Positions 46,529-61,600 are shown, counted from the stretch's first letter. The stretch: DNA of 64,000 nucleotides from Lindgomyces ingoldianus (GCF_010093535.1 NW_022985172.1:194660-258659), one strand, 5' to 3'. Translations and numbers: made by a program. The notes: generated by a model not told the origin, from the sequence alone.

Positions 46529-47554
46529 TTAGATAAACTAATCTTTATATAAAAAAATCTTTTATAAAAGAGAAAAAAAAATAACTTTATAAAAATACTA
46601 TAAAGGTAGAACTAAAGCCTACTATAAACTAAGCCTTTTAAAATAGTAATGCTGCACTAGTGCAAAGAGAAAATATAGATACTAAAAAAAGTAAAAGGCA
46701 AAGAAAACTTGTATAAAGTCTAAACTAGGTGTTTTTAACTTAAAAAGAATAATTAAGCTTTATTTATTAAGCTTTATATAAATAGTATAATTACTATACT
46801 TAAAAAACTATTTAAAAAATTAGACTATATAAAAATAAACACTTTAATTACTAATAGCACTTTTATAGTTATAGTATATAACTTAATAAAGTATAAAGGT
46901 TAGATTTTTAACCTTTACTTTATATAAAAAGTAAAAGGCAAAATAACTTAACTATATAAAAAATTCTGCCTAGTGTTTACTAGCTACTTAAATAAAAATA
47001 AAATTTTTTACTTAATTACTAACTATTTAAAAAATAAGCTAAAGACTACTTTTAGCTATAAAAGTAAGCTTAAAAGCTATGTACAGAATGCATTTTAAAC
47101 TATATAATATTACATAAGTATATATTTAATTAACAAATAAGCTTATGCGCACACTATACATAAAGCTACTAAAAGAGATGCGCTAGAGCTTTCTACTAAA
47201 TATAATACTCTAGGTTATACAACTCTTATATAAAGCTACTAAATTAGGACTATATTAGTTTAAAACATACTATAACTACTATAAAAAAAAGCTATGTATG
47301 TATATTTTTTTATATAACTTTTACTTTTTAATTACTAATAAAGAAGAGTACACTTTTAGTATTACTAGCTTATAAATAAATAACACTTTAAGCATTATAA
47401 TAAAAAATTTTACATAAAAAAAAACCTATAAAAAGTAAAGTTTTATATAAAAAGTAAAACTATTTTAGTAAAAAAGCAGCTTATTAAGTTTAATAGTAAA
47501 AGAATTAAACTTATACATAATATAGTAGTTTTTACTTAAAAAAAATAAGTAAGC
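46529..47554 (+). mobile_element. Copia H, fragment 2
   Basis: Continues the H copy after Copia D. Homologous to Copia E about 25115-26150 (reverse transcriptase region) on the plus strand and RIP-degraded. Ends where Copia B is inserted; TAAGC is duplicated. Confidence 0.8.
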
Positions 47555-50500
47555 TGTCCGAATAGCAGTATTTAGATACGCGGTTAGGCGTCACGTGACA
47601 TAGTCTTGTGTTACGGTTGTACGCACAGACAGATAAATACCCTTTTCTTTGCATAGACTTAGAAAAACAAGAATTAACACCAGTTACCTGCAACCCCCCC
47701 CTCCGCGCAATGTGTACACTGTGCAAACCTCTTTGCTTTGCATAGCTAGCATAGAGTCTATTTAACACTAATTAGTAGTTTAAATGCTGTAAAATAGAAA
47801 GCTTTTTTTATACCTTTTTATTTAAAAAATTATGTATAAAAGAAATTCTTTCTCTTACTAATTTAACTATAAATTAGTAAAAGTAAAGACAAAGTTTAAT
47901 TTACATGTAAGTAGCTGTAAATCTTTATTTAGTTACCTAATAAAAAGCAGGAAACCTGTCTGTACAATACTGTTTAGAGGTACTGTACAAATAGTAGTGC
48001 TTATTTAACGCTAGAAGGTCTATTTTATCTTTTTACATAAGGCTGTTTAGAGGTAGTGTACAACAAGAGGTAAGATAGCGCGTAACAACACATAATTAAC
48101 TACTATAAAGAAATAAGCAACACTAGCTTTGTCTATAACTAGCTAACATAATATATTAATGTATAACTAATACATACCTTTTATAGGCATTTTAGTAAAG
48201 ACCCTAGCAAAGTAGATAAACATTAAAGATTAAATAAATAAAATTAAACTATTAAATAACACACTTAAAAAAAAGCTTAATTTATACATAGCTAACTTAA
48301 TTATAAAACTCTATATGTTAAGTATAATAGATGTATGTACACTTAAAAACTTTTAAAATAACTTTATAAAGTAGAAGCTTATACACTTTAGAAATCTTAG
48401 CTAACTATTTTTATAAAAACTAATTACTACTTTATAAAATAAAAGCATTAGTTTTAAGAAAAATAAAACAGAAGCTGTTACACTATATAGACTTATAAAA
48501 AAAGAATATGCTTTTACTATTTTATTAAACTATTATACTAAACTATTACTACTAGTGTTAGTTCTAACACTATAGAGGATGTCTCTATATAAATTACCTG
48601 CAGACTTAATATTTTCTCTATAATTAGTACAACTACCTTGTAATAGCTTACTGTACAAGAGCATAACTAGGCAGCTACATATTCCTGTAGCCACAGCTCT
48701 ACATAAGATTCCCTAAAGCTTATACTTACTATATATAATTTAATTACTATATAATCTATACTAACTTCTACTTATATAAGATATTATAGTAAAGAACTTT
48801 ACACTTAAGAAAGTTATATAATTTTAAAAGGCATAAAAAAATAAAAATAACTACATAAAGCAACTATATAATATTCTAGCTAATAAGGCTATAGTATTTA
48901 TTAAGCTCTGCTAACACCTTACTATTTATAAAGCCTTATACATAAGCATCTTCTCTAATATCCTTAAAAGCTGTGCACACATGTTCTACCTTTACAATAT
49001 TAGCCTTAGGAAGATGTAGAAGGTTCTATATAAACAGCTTAGTAATTATTTTAATACTAACATAAATTATAACTAGTATTAAATAAATTAAATAATAATA
49101 AGCTTTACATAAATTAAGTAAAAAAACTTTATAAAAACTTTATATAAAGCTTTTAAAGCTATAATTAATAAACTTACTTTTACATAAAAAGCTTTTAGTC
49201 TATAATTCTAAAACAAGATACTGCTTTACACTACTATTATATAAGCATGCTAAAGATAACTTAAACTTAAATAAGTAATGTTTTTAATTAAGCTTACATA
49301 TAAGGCACTATACAGTAACCTCTGTTTAGCACTTTAGGTTATAATTAATTAGCAGAATAACACATTTCTAAATAAACTAAAAGACATGTACTATACTAAT
49401 AAAAAATATAACTTCTTTTATATAATTAGCTTCTAATAATATAGAAGAAGTTTAAAAAAATATAAAAAATTATCTAAATTACACTTTTTTATATAATTAA
49501 AGTAATGCTTTGTCTGCTATAAAAAAATATTAGTTAATAAATTATTCTTACATAGATTACTTTTATATAAAACACTAGTACATCTCTTTATATAAAAAAT
49601 TCTATAATAAAACTTTAACATGTAAGAAAGTAAGCATGTATATTTAGAAATTTAAAAGTAAACTAAAGCAAAAGAAAAAAGAGTTATATAATAATAACTT
49701 AAATAAATAAAAAATAAAAAGATTATTAACTACCTTACTTTTACTACATTTCTCTACTGTGCAACAGCAGAGAATATATATAGCCTAGAACTTAAAGGAT
49801 ACGCAGAACAGTTTATTCTTAAAGATTAATATTATATAGTATACTAAGGTAAACTATAAGATACTAGCGCTGTAAGAATTTTTACTATAAAAAAGTTATA
49901 ACTTAAAGCATACTTATAAAAAAAATTTTATATAAAAGTAAACTAAACACTAAATAAGAAAAGTATTAGCTTTAAAAAATAAAAATTAATAAGATTAATT
50001 AGTACTATATAAATTACTAATTTAGTTAGTAGTGTTATATATTATATACTAGATACGCTAACACTCTTCTTACTATCTCTTACTAATATAGACTAGATAA
50101 ATGCGTACTTTAATAACATATAAAATGTAATTATATAAAGTAATAAAATTAAAGTTTTAGTTATATATAAATAAAGTTACTTATTTTTTAATGTATAAAA
50201 GAAGGAATTAATGTCTTTTTTTATAAAACATAAACTTTAATAACTGTATAAAAAGTTTAGCTATCCCTATATAAAACAGCTTTACATAATGCTTAAAAAC
50301 GCTAGATACAACGCTAATCTCTTTATACTTAAAAAGATTAAGAAGTTTTACTATATATATTAGCTACATAACCTAGCACTATAAAAATTTAAGTTTATAA
50401 TTAAGAATAATTTATACTTTAATTATAAAATAGTAATTAATGTTATATAAATTAGTAACTAAGATGTACTACATATAATTAACATAAATATATTATTCTA

Positions 50501-53323
50501 AGCAGCAACCTTTTTAAAATTAATGTCTGCATAAGATACCTAGAATGCGCTTTTTAAGTGTTAGATTAACACATATTAGAGCTTACTTAATTACATTATA
50601 CATAACTCTAGTACAAACTTTGCATCTAAAGATTTTTAGAATTACATAAAAATTATAAAAGCAACATGTTAACAAATGCTAGTAGAAGCCTATTAGGCTA
50701 TAAAGAAGATTAAGCGCGCGCACACACTACTACAACATGCATATAACATCCTCTGTGCAGAATTAGATAATTATATAAATAATAAATTAGTGTTATAAAT
50801 AGCTATTAAAGCTTTAAATAATATAGTAAAACTAAACAGTCTTATACCTATATTACTTATATTTAAAATGTACCTAAGAATTAACATAGATTCTGCACTA
50901 TTCTCTAACATTACTATATAAGCTAATGTTGTATAAAAGGTAATAAAAATGCTTTAAAGTAAGAGAGTAAAAGTTAATGTTAATTATATAATTAATACTT
51001 AAAATAGCTTAATATTACATAAAGTCCTAAATCTTCTACTTAGTTCTAAAGTAAAAATATAGTAAGAGAAGAAAGGATAAATAAAACTATACATAGTAAA
51101 GAGAATTAAAGCCCTAGACATTATTATTAAGATAAAGAATAGTCTAGTAAAACTCTAATGCACATAAGTTATGCTATATTATTATATAAAAAATAAAAAT
51201 AAACCTACATAAAAACTACTAAATCTAGATAAACTAGCCCTAGTATAAAAGGATCCTTTATAAGCATAAAAGAGAGGTTGTCTATGTAAGCAACTAACTC
51301 TAATTAATAAACTACACAAAACAGCCTTTTAAGTAGTATTAAATTTATTATACAAACTAGAACTATAACTAGCTAAGAAAGGCTATAAAAAACTATATAA
51401 AAATCTTATACAAGACATAATGTTTTTAACTTAAAAAAAAAAAATAACTACGCTCTAGTAATTAAGCTCTATGTAGATAGTATAATTATAACACCTAAAA
51501 AACTATTTAAAGAATTAGACTATACAGAAATAAAAAGTCTAATTATAGGCAGCATGTTTAAAGTACTTTTATATAATTTATTAGCCTATAAGGGATAAAT
51601 CTTTAACCTTTATTTTATACATAAAGTTAAAGGGAAATTAATATAGCTATATAAAAAATTAAGACTAGTATTTATAAAACATTTTAATAAAAAAAAAGAT
51701 TCTTACATAGTCCTTTATAATTTAGAAAATAAGTTAAAGGTTAATTTTAGCTATTAGCCTATTACTAATAGCTTTATATAGTATGCACTATAAGCTATGT
51801 AATATTACTTAAGTATACATATAGTTAATAGATAAACTTACATAAATGTTATTTACATAACTACTAAAAGAACTTTAGAAGAGCTTTTCTCTACGCATAA
51901 TATTTAGAGTTGTATAACTACTATATAGCGTAGCAGAATTTAGCTTGTATTAGTTTAAGACATACTATAACTACTATAAAGATAAACTTTATATAGAAAC
52001 CTCCTTATATAATCTATGCCTATTAATTATGTATAAAGGCATAAAAATGTTTAAAGTTATAGGGCTATAAATAGATAACACTTTTAGTATTATTATAACT
52101 AATTTTACGCAATGTAAAGAAAAAAAGCTGTAGAAAGCTAAGTTTTATGTAAAACCTAAGATAATATTATTACATAAATAGCCTATAAAATTTAATAAAA
52201 GAAAGATTTAGCTTATATAAAATAAAACTATAATCTTATTAACTTAAAAAGGATAAGCTAAGAACCTCTATATAGTAGACCTAAATATAGAAGACACTAC
52301 ACAGAAGTACATTAAATAGCGCGCATAAGGTGCCTATATTACGTCTGTATGTTAACCTAAGGCAGCATTTAACCTGTCTACTGCTGCTTAAGTTGTGTTA
52401 CTATTATATAATAATATTAAAGCATTAAACATATAAATCTAATAGTAAATTAATAACTAGAATTAAAGATTATTATATATACTACTTAATTTTTTTTATA
52501 TAAAGTTGTTTATTTTTACTAACAAATTATTTATAAATAATAAAAACCTAAGTTTATAGCTTAGCTTTTGTATTATTCTTAAAATAAAGTAGCGCACTAG
52601 AAACTTATATAACTTTAAAATTATAAGTAATATTATACACTAGAACTTCTTTAAGTGTAAACAGGTTACCTGCTCTATACTAGCTAGTAAATTATATAGA
52701 ATAGTAGAAGGATTTAACTGCGCAATTACACTAAGCATAATAATTAACTAGATTATATGTATACTTAGACTACCTCTAATACCTATTATACTATGCATAG
52801 ACTTAAGATCTCTGTATAAATGTCTTATAAAGCTTAGTATAACAAACAAAAAAAAGCTTATAATTAATATTATGTTAATTTAAAAATTATATAAGAAAAG
52901 AGAGATTATAAAAATTAAGTAAATTAATAAAAAAAACAACTTAGCAAATGCTTATATAAAAAAGGCGCTAAACTCTACTCTTAAAGAACTAGTTTTATGT
53001 AACTAACTAACTATTAAAGTTAAAGTGTTAGTTAACAAGCTTAGGCCTATATAAAATAATAAGTAGGGCAAACTAGGCAAGGTCTGTATAAAGGAAAAAG
53101 AAAAGTTGCTAGTGTCTAAATAGTAGTATTTAGATACGCAGTTAGGCGTTACATAACATAGTCTTGTGTCACAGTTGTACGCACAGACAGATAAATACCC
53201 TTTCCTTTGCACAGACTTAGAAAAACAAGAATTAACACCAGTTACCTGCAACCCCCCCCCACGCGATGTGTACACTGTGCAAACCTCTTTGCTTTGCATA
53301 GCTAGCATAGAGTCCATTCAACA
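47555..53323 (+). mobile_element. Copia-type LTR retrotransposon B, complete
   Basis: 5769 bp, LTRs 47555-47767 (213 bp) and 53113-53323 (211 bp), target duplication TAAGC (47550-47554 and 53324-53328), polypurine tract AAGGAAAAAGAAAAG just before the 3' LTR. Same total length and internal sequence as Copia A but opposite orientation and a shorter, diverged LTR, so A and B are two subfamilies. The LTRs retain C-runs (about 47695 and 53255) and many CpA sites. Confidence 0.88.
48100..53000 (+). pseudogene. Copia B gag-pol remnant
   Basis: Plus-strand traces of a Ty1/Copia polyprotein. The integrase region has IAIKALNNIVKLNSLIPILL at about 50795-50860. The start of the reverse transcriptase has ALVIKLYVDS and FKELDYTEIKS at about 51450-51530. 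The active-site block reads IDNT near 52070-52081, where DD is expected (first Asp kept, second Asn). RNase H has LFIFTNKLFINNKNLSL at about 52507-52560, and a tail NNLANAYIKKALNS lies near 52935-52980. Many in-frame stops; not functional. Confidence 0.7.
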
Positions 53324-55638
53324 TAAGCTACTGTTATATAATTAACTTAAAAAATAAAAATGCTACATAATAATATATTAAGTAATATGTAAGAGAGGCA
53401 TATATTATATTTATATATTAACTAAAAGTAGTATTTAACCTATTTATTACTACACAAACTATAAACTTTTTATATAATAATATTAACACACTTAACATAT
53501 AAATCTAATAGTAAATAGATAATAGTAAGCATAGTCTTATTTTTTTACTAGTATAGCTTAATTATGTAAAGCTGTTTATTTTAATAAATAGATTATTTAC
53601 TAATAATAAAAACTTTAGCTTATAGCTAAAATTTTTAATTATATTAAGTAATAAAGACTATATAAAGTAAAGTAACTACTTTAAAATACTAAGTAACATT
53701 ATATACTAGAATTCTACTAAGTGTAAAAAAGTAACTAGAAGTGTTCTTACTAGTAAACTATATAAAATAGTTAGAAAGTTTAATAATATAATTACCTTTA
53801 GTATAACTTTATAGTAAATTATATAAATGCTTAAACTACTACTAATTTTAGTAGTAATCTATATAAATTTAAGGTCTTTATATAATTACTTTATTAAGCT
53901 AGGCACTACTAGTAAAAAGTAACTTATAATTAACATTATATTACTTTATAAATTATATAAGAAAAAAGAAATTACTAAAATAAAGTAAATTAATAGTAAA
54001 AATAACTTAGTAGATGCATGTATAAAAAAAACACTAAATTAAGCTTTTTAATTATTAGTTTTAACTAACTACCTCTCTGTCTAAATAGAAGCATCTATAG
54101 ACTAGCTAGATTCTATGCGCAAAGATGCTTTAGACTAACTAGACTAATAACACCTTTATATAAAGCTTATCTTTTTTTTATTTTTTTTATACGCACTTAT
54201 TTTTTTATTATAAAATTAAAAGAAAAAAATATGTAAAAAAAATAGTTTATTTATTTAGTACATAAAAAAAAAAAAGCTACTAGCCTCTCTCTTCTCTCCC
54301 CCCCCTAGAACACACTACCCCTTACGTGTAGTAGTTACAATGCAGACCACAGCTTTACTATACGCATAAGGCGTAGGCATTAGTGTAAGGACGGGGCTCC
54401 GCACCACTCCGCCAATACAACTAAAAGGTACGAATAATCAACCAACGTTAATTTTCGGGTGCAGAATAGTATATATACCTGTCGCACGTAAGCGCCATCT
54501 CAGCCTTACATTATCCCCCTTCTTAGCAGACGCATGTCCCAGGCGTCACATGACCTACCCGCAGCTCAGAGGCGCCTATGCGCATGTCTCAGTTACCGGC
54601 CAGAGGCTGACCACCTGCGGCCCAGAGGCGCGGGATAAATAACAACGCTTAGTAGCCCACGCCAGCTAAGCCATACACACTAGACCTCCTAGCAGCTACA
54701 ACGTGGCGCTAGAAGAGGCCGCCTCACGTTTTAGTCTAAAAACTGGCTAAGCTGTCTAAGGTGTAGGTTAAACACGCGACTGTCCTTGTTGTTAGTTAAT
54801 TATTATGTAAGGACAAGGCTCTACACTACTCTGCTAATACAACTAAAAGGTACAAATAATTAACTAACGTTAATTTTTAGGTGCAGAATAGTATATATAC
54901 CTGTCGCACGTAAGCGCCATCTCGGCCTTACAATTAGCCTAAAAGTTAGCTAGCATATAATACTTAATAAAAAAAAGCACTAGTAGTGCTACTATAATAA
55001 TAAGTATATAAAGTTGCTAAAACTTAACTATAACTTTAGACTAAAACTGCATAAAAGTACCTCTTATAACACATAACTTTTACTGCCTATAGCTATAGAT
55101 TAGTGCTAGTAGGTAAAATAACATTAATATTATAAAATAGTAAAGCTGCTATATGCTACTTCTTAGCCTCTTTATAATTAGCATTTTATATAAAAAAAAA
55201 GTAAAAAGGCTAAAAAATTTATATATTTATACTAAAACACTAAATAAACTACTAATTAGTAGTAAAACTAGTTTAAAAAGTAACATAAATGCGCCTTAGG
55301 CTGCTAGACTGCATAAGAACGTTAAAGACGCCTGCACTAACAGCGCTAGAGGTAGAGAAGGAAGGCTAGAAAGACATCTCTATATGTGTGTGTGTGTGTG
55401 TGTAAGTAGGAGTATCTGTTACTATTAGCACTATATAAAAAAAAAAGCTAGGGAATTATATAGTAAGGCTTAAAAAGTAAAGAATAAAGAAAAGAAAGTT
55501 AAAAAAAAAAAACTTTATTATATACACCTTTTTATGCACCTACTTACATAAAGATTTTACACTATTTTAGTATAAAAACTTTATATAAAATAGCTTATAC
55601 ACTACTAAATTACTTATAAAGTAAGTATATAAAGGCTA
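53324..55638 (+). mobile_element. Copia H, fragment 3 (3' part), interrupted by a TRIM-like element
   Basis: Continues H from the Copia B insertion. The RNase H region and 3' non-coding part are homologous to Copia E about 26150-27060, followed by the extra segment of about 620 bp also found in Copia D, including (TG)n at about 55384-55403. It contains the TRIM-like element 54384-54932 and ends at 55638, where Copia I is inserted; the rest of H should follow beyond the window. Confidence 0.75.
54384..54932. mobile_element. TRIM-like miniature LTR element
   Basis: 549 bp with two 127-bp direct terminal repeats (54384-54510 and 54806-54932) beginning TGTAAGGAC and ending CCTTACA, a 295-bp GC-richer non-coding middle, and a 5-bp target duplication ATTAG (54379-54383, 54933-54937). 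This fits a terminal-repeat retrotransposon in miniature. The left repeat is nearly unmutated; the right repeat differs by a run of C-to-T and G-to-A changes. No coding capacity, so it would need another element's proteins to move. Confidence 0.85.
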
Positions 55639-58600
55639 TGTTGAATAGGCTCTAACAGCTAGCTGCTTATAGTATAAGCACTTAAGTAGCAAGAGTAAGA
55701 GTGGTGTACAGTGTGCACAGCGTACAAAGTAGGTAAGGTAAGGGTAACATGTTTTTAGTTCTATTACTCTTATCTTTTTTCTATATAAAGAAAAAAGGGG
55801 ATATCTAGATGTTTACGCACAAAGGTTTACATATAAGCATTATGTAACATAGATACGTGATCCTGCTTGTGCGCAATTGCTTATATCTAGGCTGTAACGC
55901 TGCTGCTGTGTATAAACACTAGTAACTTTTCTTTTTGTCTAAAAAGTTACTTTTTATACACATTACTTTTTTTCTGTCTATGTAAGTCTATTTAATTATA
56001 TTCTACTTTTACTTTACTTTATTTATTAGGACTTGCCTTAGTAATGCTGTGTGTTAAAATAGGCTAGTTATGCTATGTAAATAGCTTTTCTTTTTTTTAT
56101 TCTTTACTTTTTAAGCTTTACTATATAATCCTCTAGCTCTTTTCTTTTTTTATATAGTGCTAGCAGTAACAGATTTTTATAATAAAAAAAATAATTATGT
56201 ATAATATAAAAAATAAAAAAAATAAAAATAAGCTTTATATAAAGGTGTTATTAGTCTAGTTAGTCTAAGGCATTTTTATGCACAGAATCTAGCTAGTCTA
56301 TAGATGCTTCTATCTAGACAAAGAGGTAGTTAGTTAAGACTAGTAATTAAAAAGCTTAGTTTAGTATTTTTTTTATACATACATCTACTAAGTTATTTTT
56401 ACTATTAATTTATTTAATCTTAGCAATTTCTTTTTTTTTATATAATTTATAAAGTAACATAATGTTAATTATAAGTTACTTTTTACTAGTAGTGCTTAGC
56501 TTAATAAGGTAATTATATAAAAACCTTAAGTCTATATAAATTACTACTAAAATTAGTAGTAGTTTAAGTGTTTATATAATTTACTATAAAGTTATACTAA
56601 GTATAATTACATTATTAAACTTTTTAACTATTTTATATAGTTTACTAGTAAAAACACTCCTAGTTACTTTTTTACACTTAGTAGAATTCTAGTGTATAAT
56701 GTTGCCTAGTATTTTAAAGTAGTTGCTTTACTTTATATAGTCTTTATTACTTAATATAATTAAGAATTTTAGCTATAAGCTAAGGTTTTTATTATTAGTA
56801 AATAATCTATTTATAAAGATAAACAGCTTTACATAATTAAACTATAATAGTAAAAAGGTAAAACTATGCTTACTATTATCTATTTACTATTAGATTTATG
56901 TGTTAAGTGTGTTAATATTATTATGCAAAAAGTCTATAGTTTATATAGTAATAAAAAAGTTAAATGCTGCCTTTAGTTAATATATAGATATAATATATAC
57001 CCCTCTTACACATTACTTAATATATTATTATGCAGCATTTTTATTTTTTAAGTTAATTATATAAAAGTAGCTTACTGTCACAATTGTGCACAAGTAAGGT
57101 TATAGAGCTTTACAGAGGTCTAGTTTAATTACTACGTAAGGTATTATAGTAGGTACAAGACGTTGTGTAAGGAACAGGAAGGTTTAGAAAGAAATTAGTA
57201 ATTAAATACTTAGCTTAGAAGTCTAAGCACTTTAGGTATAAATTAAGCCTATTTTAGGTTTAGTTAGTGTTAAGGCAGTTTATGCTTAAGTTTATGTCTA
57301 TGTTATGTTATATTTATGTTAGACATGCACTAATAATACTCTAGTACACGTCTAATATAGTTATGTCTAGGATCTAGAGAGGATACTATAACAGTACTCC
57401 CCCCCTTATTAAGAAAAGAATCCTTTACATTAGTAGTTCTAGCATTAAGTTGTTTTTATTAGAGTATAAGTTTAGTTTAGATAAGTATTAGGCGTAGAAT
57501 TAGGTTACTGTAGAGTTCTTTTATAGGGCTTCTGTAAGTTCTTATAACAGTTTGTTGTATCTAGTTTATTTTATAAAGTATTTGTAAATATATTTCTTTT
57601 TATTAAACTAAATTTATTTAATGTTTTTTATAACATATTTTAGTTTGTTATTTATAATAATAGGTTTAAGTAGCAGGTTTAGCTGTCTAGGTAGATAGTT
57701 AGATTTAGAGGCTACTTAGCGCAGCAATAATACATAGAACACAGGGTGTATCTTTATGCTGTTAGGTAGGATTAATTAGTAAGTGTGTAATAAGACTATA
57801 TAGGCTGCTATAAAGGGGCTAAGGTTCTTCTAATTAAGTTTCTTTAATTATTAGTTTATTTAGATATTTCTAGTGTCTAGCTAGACCTTCTTACTAGCTG
57901 CATACATAGAGGCAGGGGTTTAAAATTAGTTTATGTACTCTTGTTAAAAAGCTTAAGCCTATATAAGCTCTTTATAAACATATTTAAATATATTTTAGAT
58001 TTTATTAATAAGTTAGTTTACATCTATTACTTATATAGATTAATAAGTTAGTTAGAGGGTATTTATAAGTAGTTTAAATCTTATTTAAAGGTAGTATCTA
58101 TAGTTTACTAAGAACAGAGATACTTATGTTAATTTAGATGTTATGTTATTAGCTTTAAACTATGCTAGAGCTAACTATTTTACCTAGTTATTCTACTAGT
58201 AGTTTATGTACACTTATAAGACTTATTTTATTACAGTATTTATGTTTTTAGTTTAGCTATTAGTCTCTAGGTAAAAAGCTGTAGATAGATAAAGAATAAT
58301 TTAGAGCTATTTATAGAGTTTGTCTTAGAAGGCTAAGACAAACTGTGTACCTCTGTCTAATATAATTATGTTAGGCAGGCTATAGTAAACCTATACATAT
58401 TAGTAGAATAACTAGGCTATATTAGGGGCAGTTATAGAGAAACATAGTATTAAGTATTAATACTTAGTTAAGTAATTAATAACTACTATAATATTTATAT
58501 ACTCTTTAGATAAAAGTAGGTTTATAATAAAATTAATTAATATATTTTTCTAAGCTTATTTAGAGATTAAGAGTAGTTTAAGTAGGCTATTATACCTTTT

Positions 58601-61600
58601 TTAAAAGGCCTTTACTTTACAGTAAGTATAGCAACATAATACATATTAGCGTACAGTATAGAACATGTGGGGCTAGTAGTACTCTCTCTGCAGTAGGTTA
58701 AGAGTCTTTCCTCTGCCTAGGTGTCCTCTAATAGGCAAGTTATGTATAATTTAGAGTAGTTTAATTCTTAGTTTGTTAGAATTAAGAATTATAAGTTAGT
58801 TATAGTAATATAGCTTACTATTTTAGTTTTTATAGTTAGCTAGTGTTACCTTCTTTAACTAACTAGCGCTGTTTTAGAGCAGGTTTAAGGTTTCTTAGAT
58901 AAATTTATTATTTAGATACTTATTAGTAATAATTTAATTAATTATTTAATTTATTTTATTTAGGTTAAAGTTTAAAAATAGCTTAAGTTAAAGCAGAGTT
59001 TAGTGTTAAGCTTTTTATACTTCTTTCTAAGTAAAGACATCTTAGAATTACCTTATAAAGGCATCTAGTTTCCTTTTATCTTAACTAGAATAATAAGTAA
59101 TCTTAAAATTAAAATAAAATAAGTATTTAAACTAATAAGCTTATTAGTAGCTAAGTTATTTTATAGTTGCAAAGTACTGTAAGTTCTTATAGTTAGATAG
59201 GACCTGTATTAGATGCGCTATACCTTCTAGTTTAGGTTGCTATTATTTAAAGCAGTATACTATAGTAAGTAATTTCTTATTATAGATCTTATAATTACCT
59301 TTTACAGGACTTATTCTTTTTAAGAAGTATATAATAGGCCTAATAGTCCTGTCTAGCTTAGTCTAGGAAAGAACTCCTGCTACTATGTAGTCTAAGGCAT
59401 TAGCTTCTACAAGTATTAGTAGTTTAAAGTTAAAGTAGTAGAGTATTAAAGCTTTAGTAAAGGCTTTCTTTAGCTAGTTAAAGAACTATTAGTAATTTAA
59501 GTTAAAGTTAAATTAAATTCTTTTCTTAGTAAGTGTAATTATAGGGCTTACTAGCTATAAAAAGTTGTTAATAAATTATTAGTAAAAGTTAGTAAATTTT
59601 ATAAAGGCTTAAACATTTTTTATGTTCTTTAGGTATTACTAATCTAGCATAGTCTAAACCTTAATAGGGTCTATTTAAATGCTATCTATAAAGATTATAT
59701 ATCCTAAATACATAACCTTTAATTAGTAAAACTTACATTTGTCTACATTAAGTTATAGACCTGCTTTTTTTATAGCCTTTAGCACTAGGCGTACATGCTA
59801 TTTATACTCTAAAAGGCTATTACTGTAGATTAAAATATTATTAATATACATAGTGCAGAACACATCTAGGTAGGGTTAAAGCAAGTTGTTTACAAAATGT
59901 TAAAAAGTACTAGGCGTGTTAGCTAAGCTAAAAGGCATTACTAGGTACTTAAATAGTCTATATTAGGTTTAAAACGCTGTTAGCTACTTATTACCCTTTA
60001 CTATTCTTAGCTTATTAAAAGCAGCAATAATATCTAACTTTATAAAATACTTTACTTTGCTTAGTTAGCTTAGGGTTTTTTATAAAAAAGAAATTAAGTA
60101 TTAGTTCTTAATAGTAATAGTATTTAGTCCTTAGTAGTTAACATAGAATTAAAGCCTACCTCTAAGTTTCTTTATAAATAGTATAAGTAACACTACTAGT
60201 AAGAAGCTAGCTTAAATAAACTTTTTTTTTAAGTTTTTATTAAAGTATTTTTAGAGCACTTTTAATTTGTTTAGCAACATTCTATATAGTAGCCTATAAC
60301 TAAGTTGTTTACTAGGCTTAAAAGTTATCTAGTAATTATATAGATGTTATATTAAAAGCTTATTAAACTTATCTTAAAAAAATATATATAATAAGTTATA
60401 GTAGTTTTAAAAGACTATTATTCTTAAGTTAGTGTGTTTTTAGAGAGCTAAAGCTTAGTCTATATTAAAAATTATAACTGCGTAGATTTTATAATCTAGT
60501 TATTAAGCTAGGGTTATAAATAAAGTAGGTTCTATGTAGCAGATGTCTATCTACTATTTAAGTCCTAGTTTATGTCTAAATTAGGTAAGTAAAAGTTCTT
60601 TAAAAGCTTTTTTTTTTTTAAGTTTAAGCAGTTGTTAAATTATTTTATATAGCCTATTTTAGTAAAAGGCCTAGCTTATTAGCCTTACTTAAGTAGTTCT
60701 TCTTTAGGTTATTAAAAAGTAAGTCTAAAAACCTTTTATATTAAGTGCTATTTAAGTATTATTTAGGTGTAAGCATAAGTATACATTTTAGCATTAGAAA
60801 AAGTTAAAGTTTAAAACTTACTCTTAGTAATTAAAGGCAACCTTGTGCTAATATAGCTATAGTTGTTCTAAGATTAGGTTATAACATCTTATGTTTATTA
60901 CATAAAGCTTAATCTGCTCCTTATAGTGTTAGTAGGTAATTATAATAGTTATAGTATAAAAAATAAAACTTTTTTTAAGTTATTTTTTATTAAATCTAGT
61001 TAAGTAAATTATTTAAGTAAGTAGTGTTAATTAGAGATTTAGTTTACATGCTAGTTCTCTATTAATATAACCTATGCTGTTTACTTCTAAGTTAATAAGA
61101 GCTTATATTAGAGCTAATATAGTTTTTTATTATAAATATATAAAAATATTAACTTAGTACTTCTAGTTATTAGTAGAAGACTTAGCCTATAAGTTAGCAA
61201 AGATCTAGTGTTAAATTAGTCCTAAAGGGCAACTTAGCTCTAAAACAAGCCTTTTTGCAGGCTCCTACTGCTATAGCTGCGGCTATGTTAAGAGTAGCAA
61301 AAGGGATTAGAGCTTAAATATAAGTTAAAGCCCTTATAAAAATAAGATTAAAATAGTAAAAATCTTTAATAAGTGCTAGCAGCGCTACTTGCGCAGACTT
61401 AAAAAAAAGGAATAAAGCAGTTTTAGAAAATATAACTATGCTTACTACACTTAAAGCATTAACTTTTTTTTTTATAATTTTTACACTTTTTAGAACTAAC
61501 TAAAGCATAATTTAAATTAATTTTTATTATATTAAAGTCCTTATTTATAGCTGCGCTAGTTTAGGGGTGTATTAGGGCTTGTACAGGGAGGAACCTTATG

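Noticed and set aside
47532..47768. ORF of 78 codons, with a related one at 53003-53317
   Set aside because: Both lie almost wholly in the LTRs of Copia B, on the antisense strand; similarity between them is due to LTR identity.
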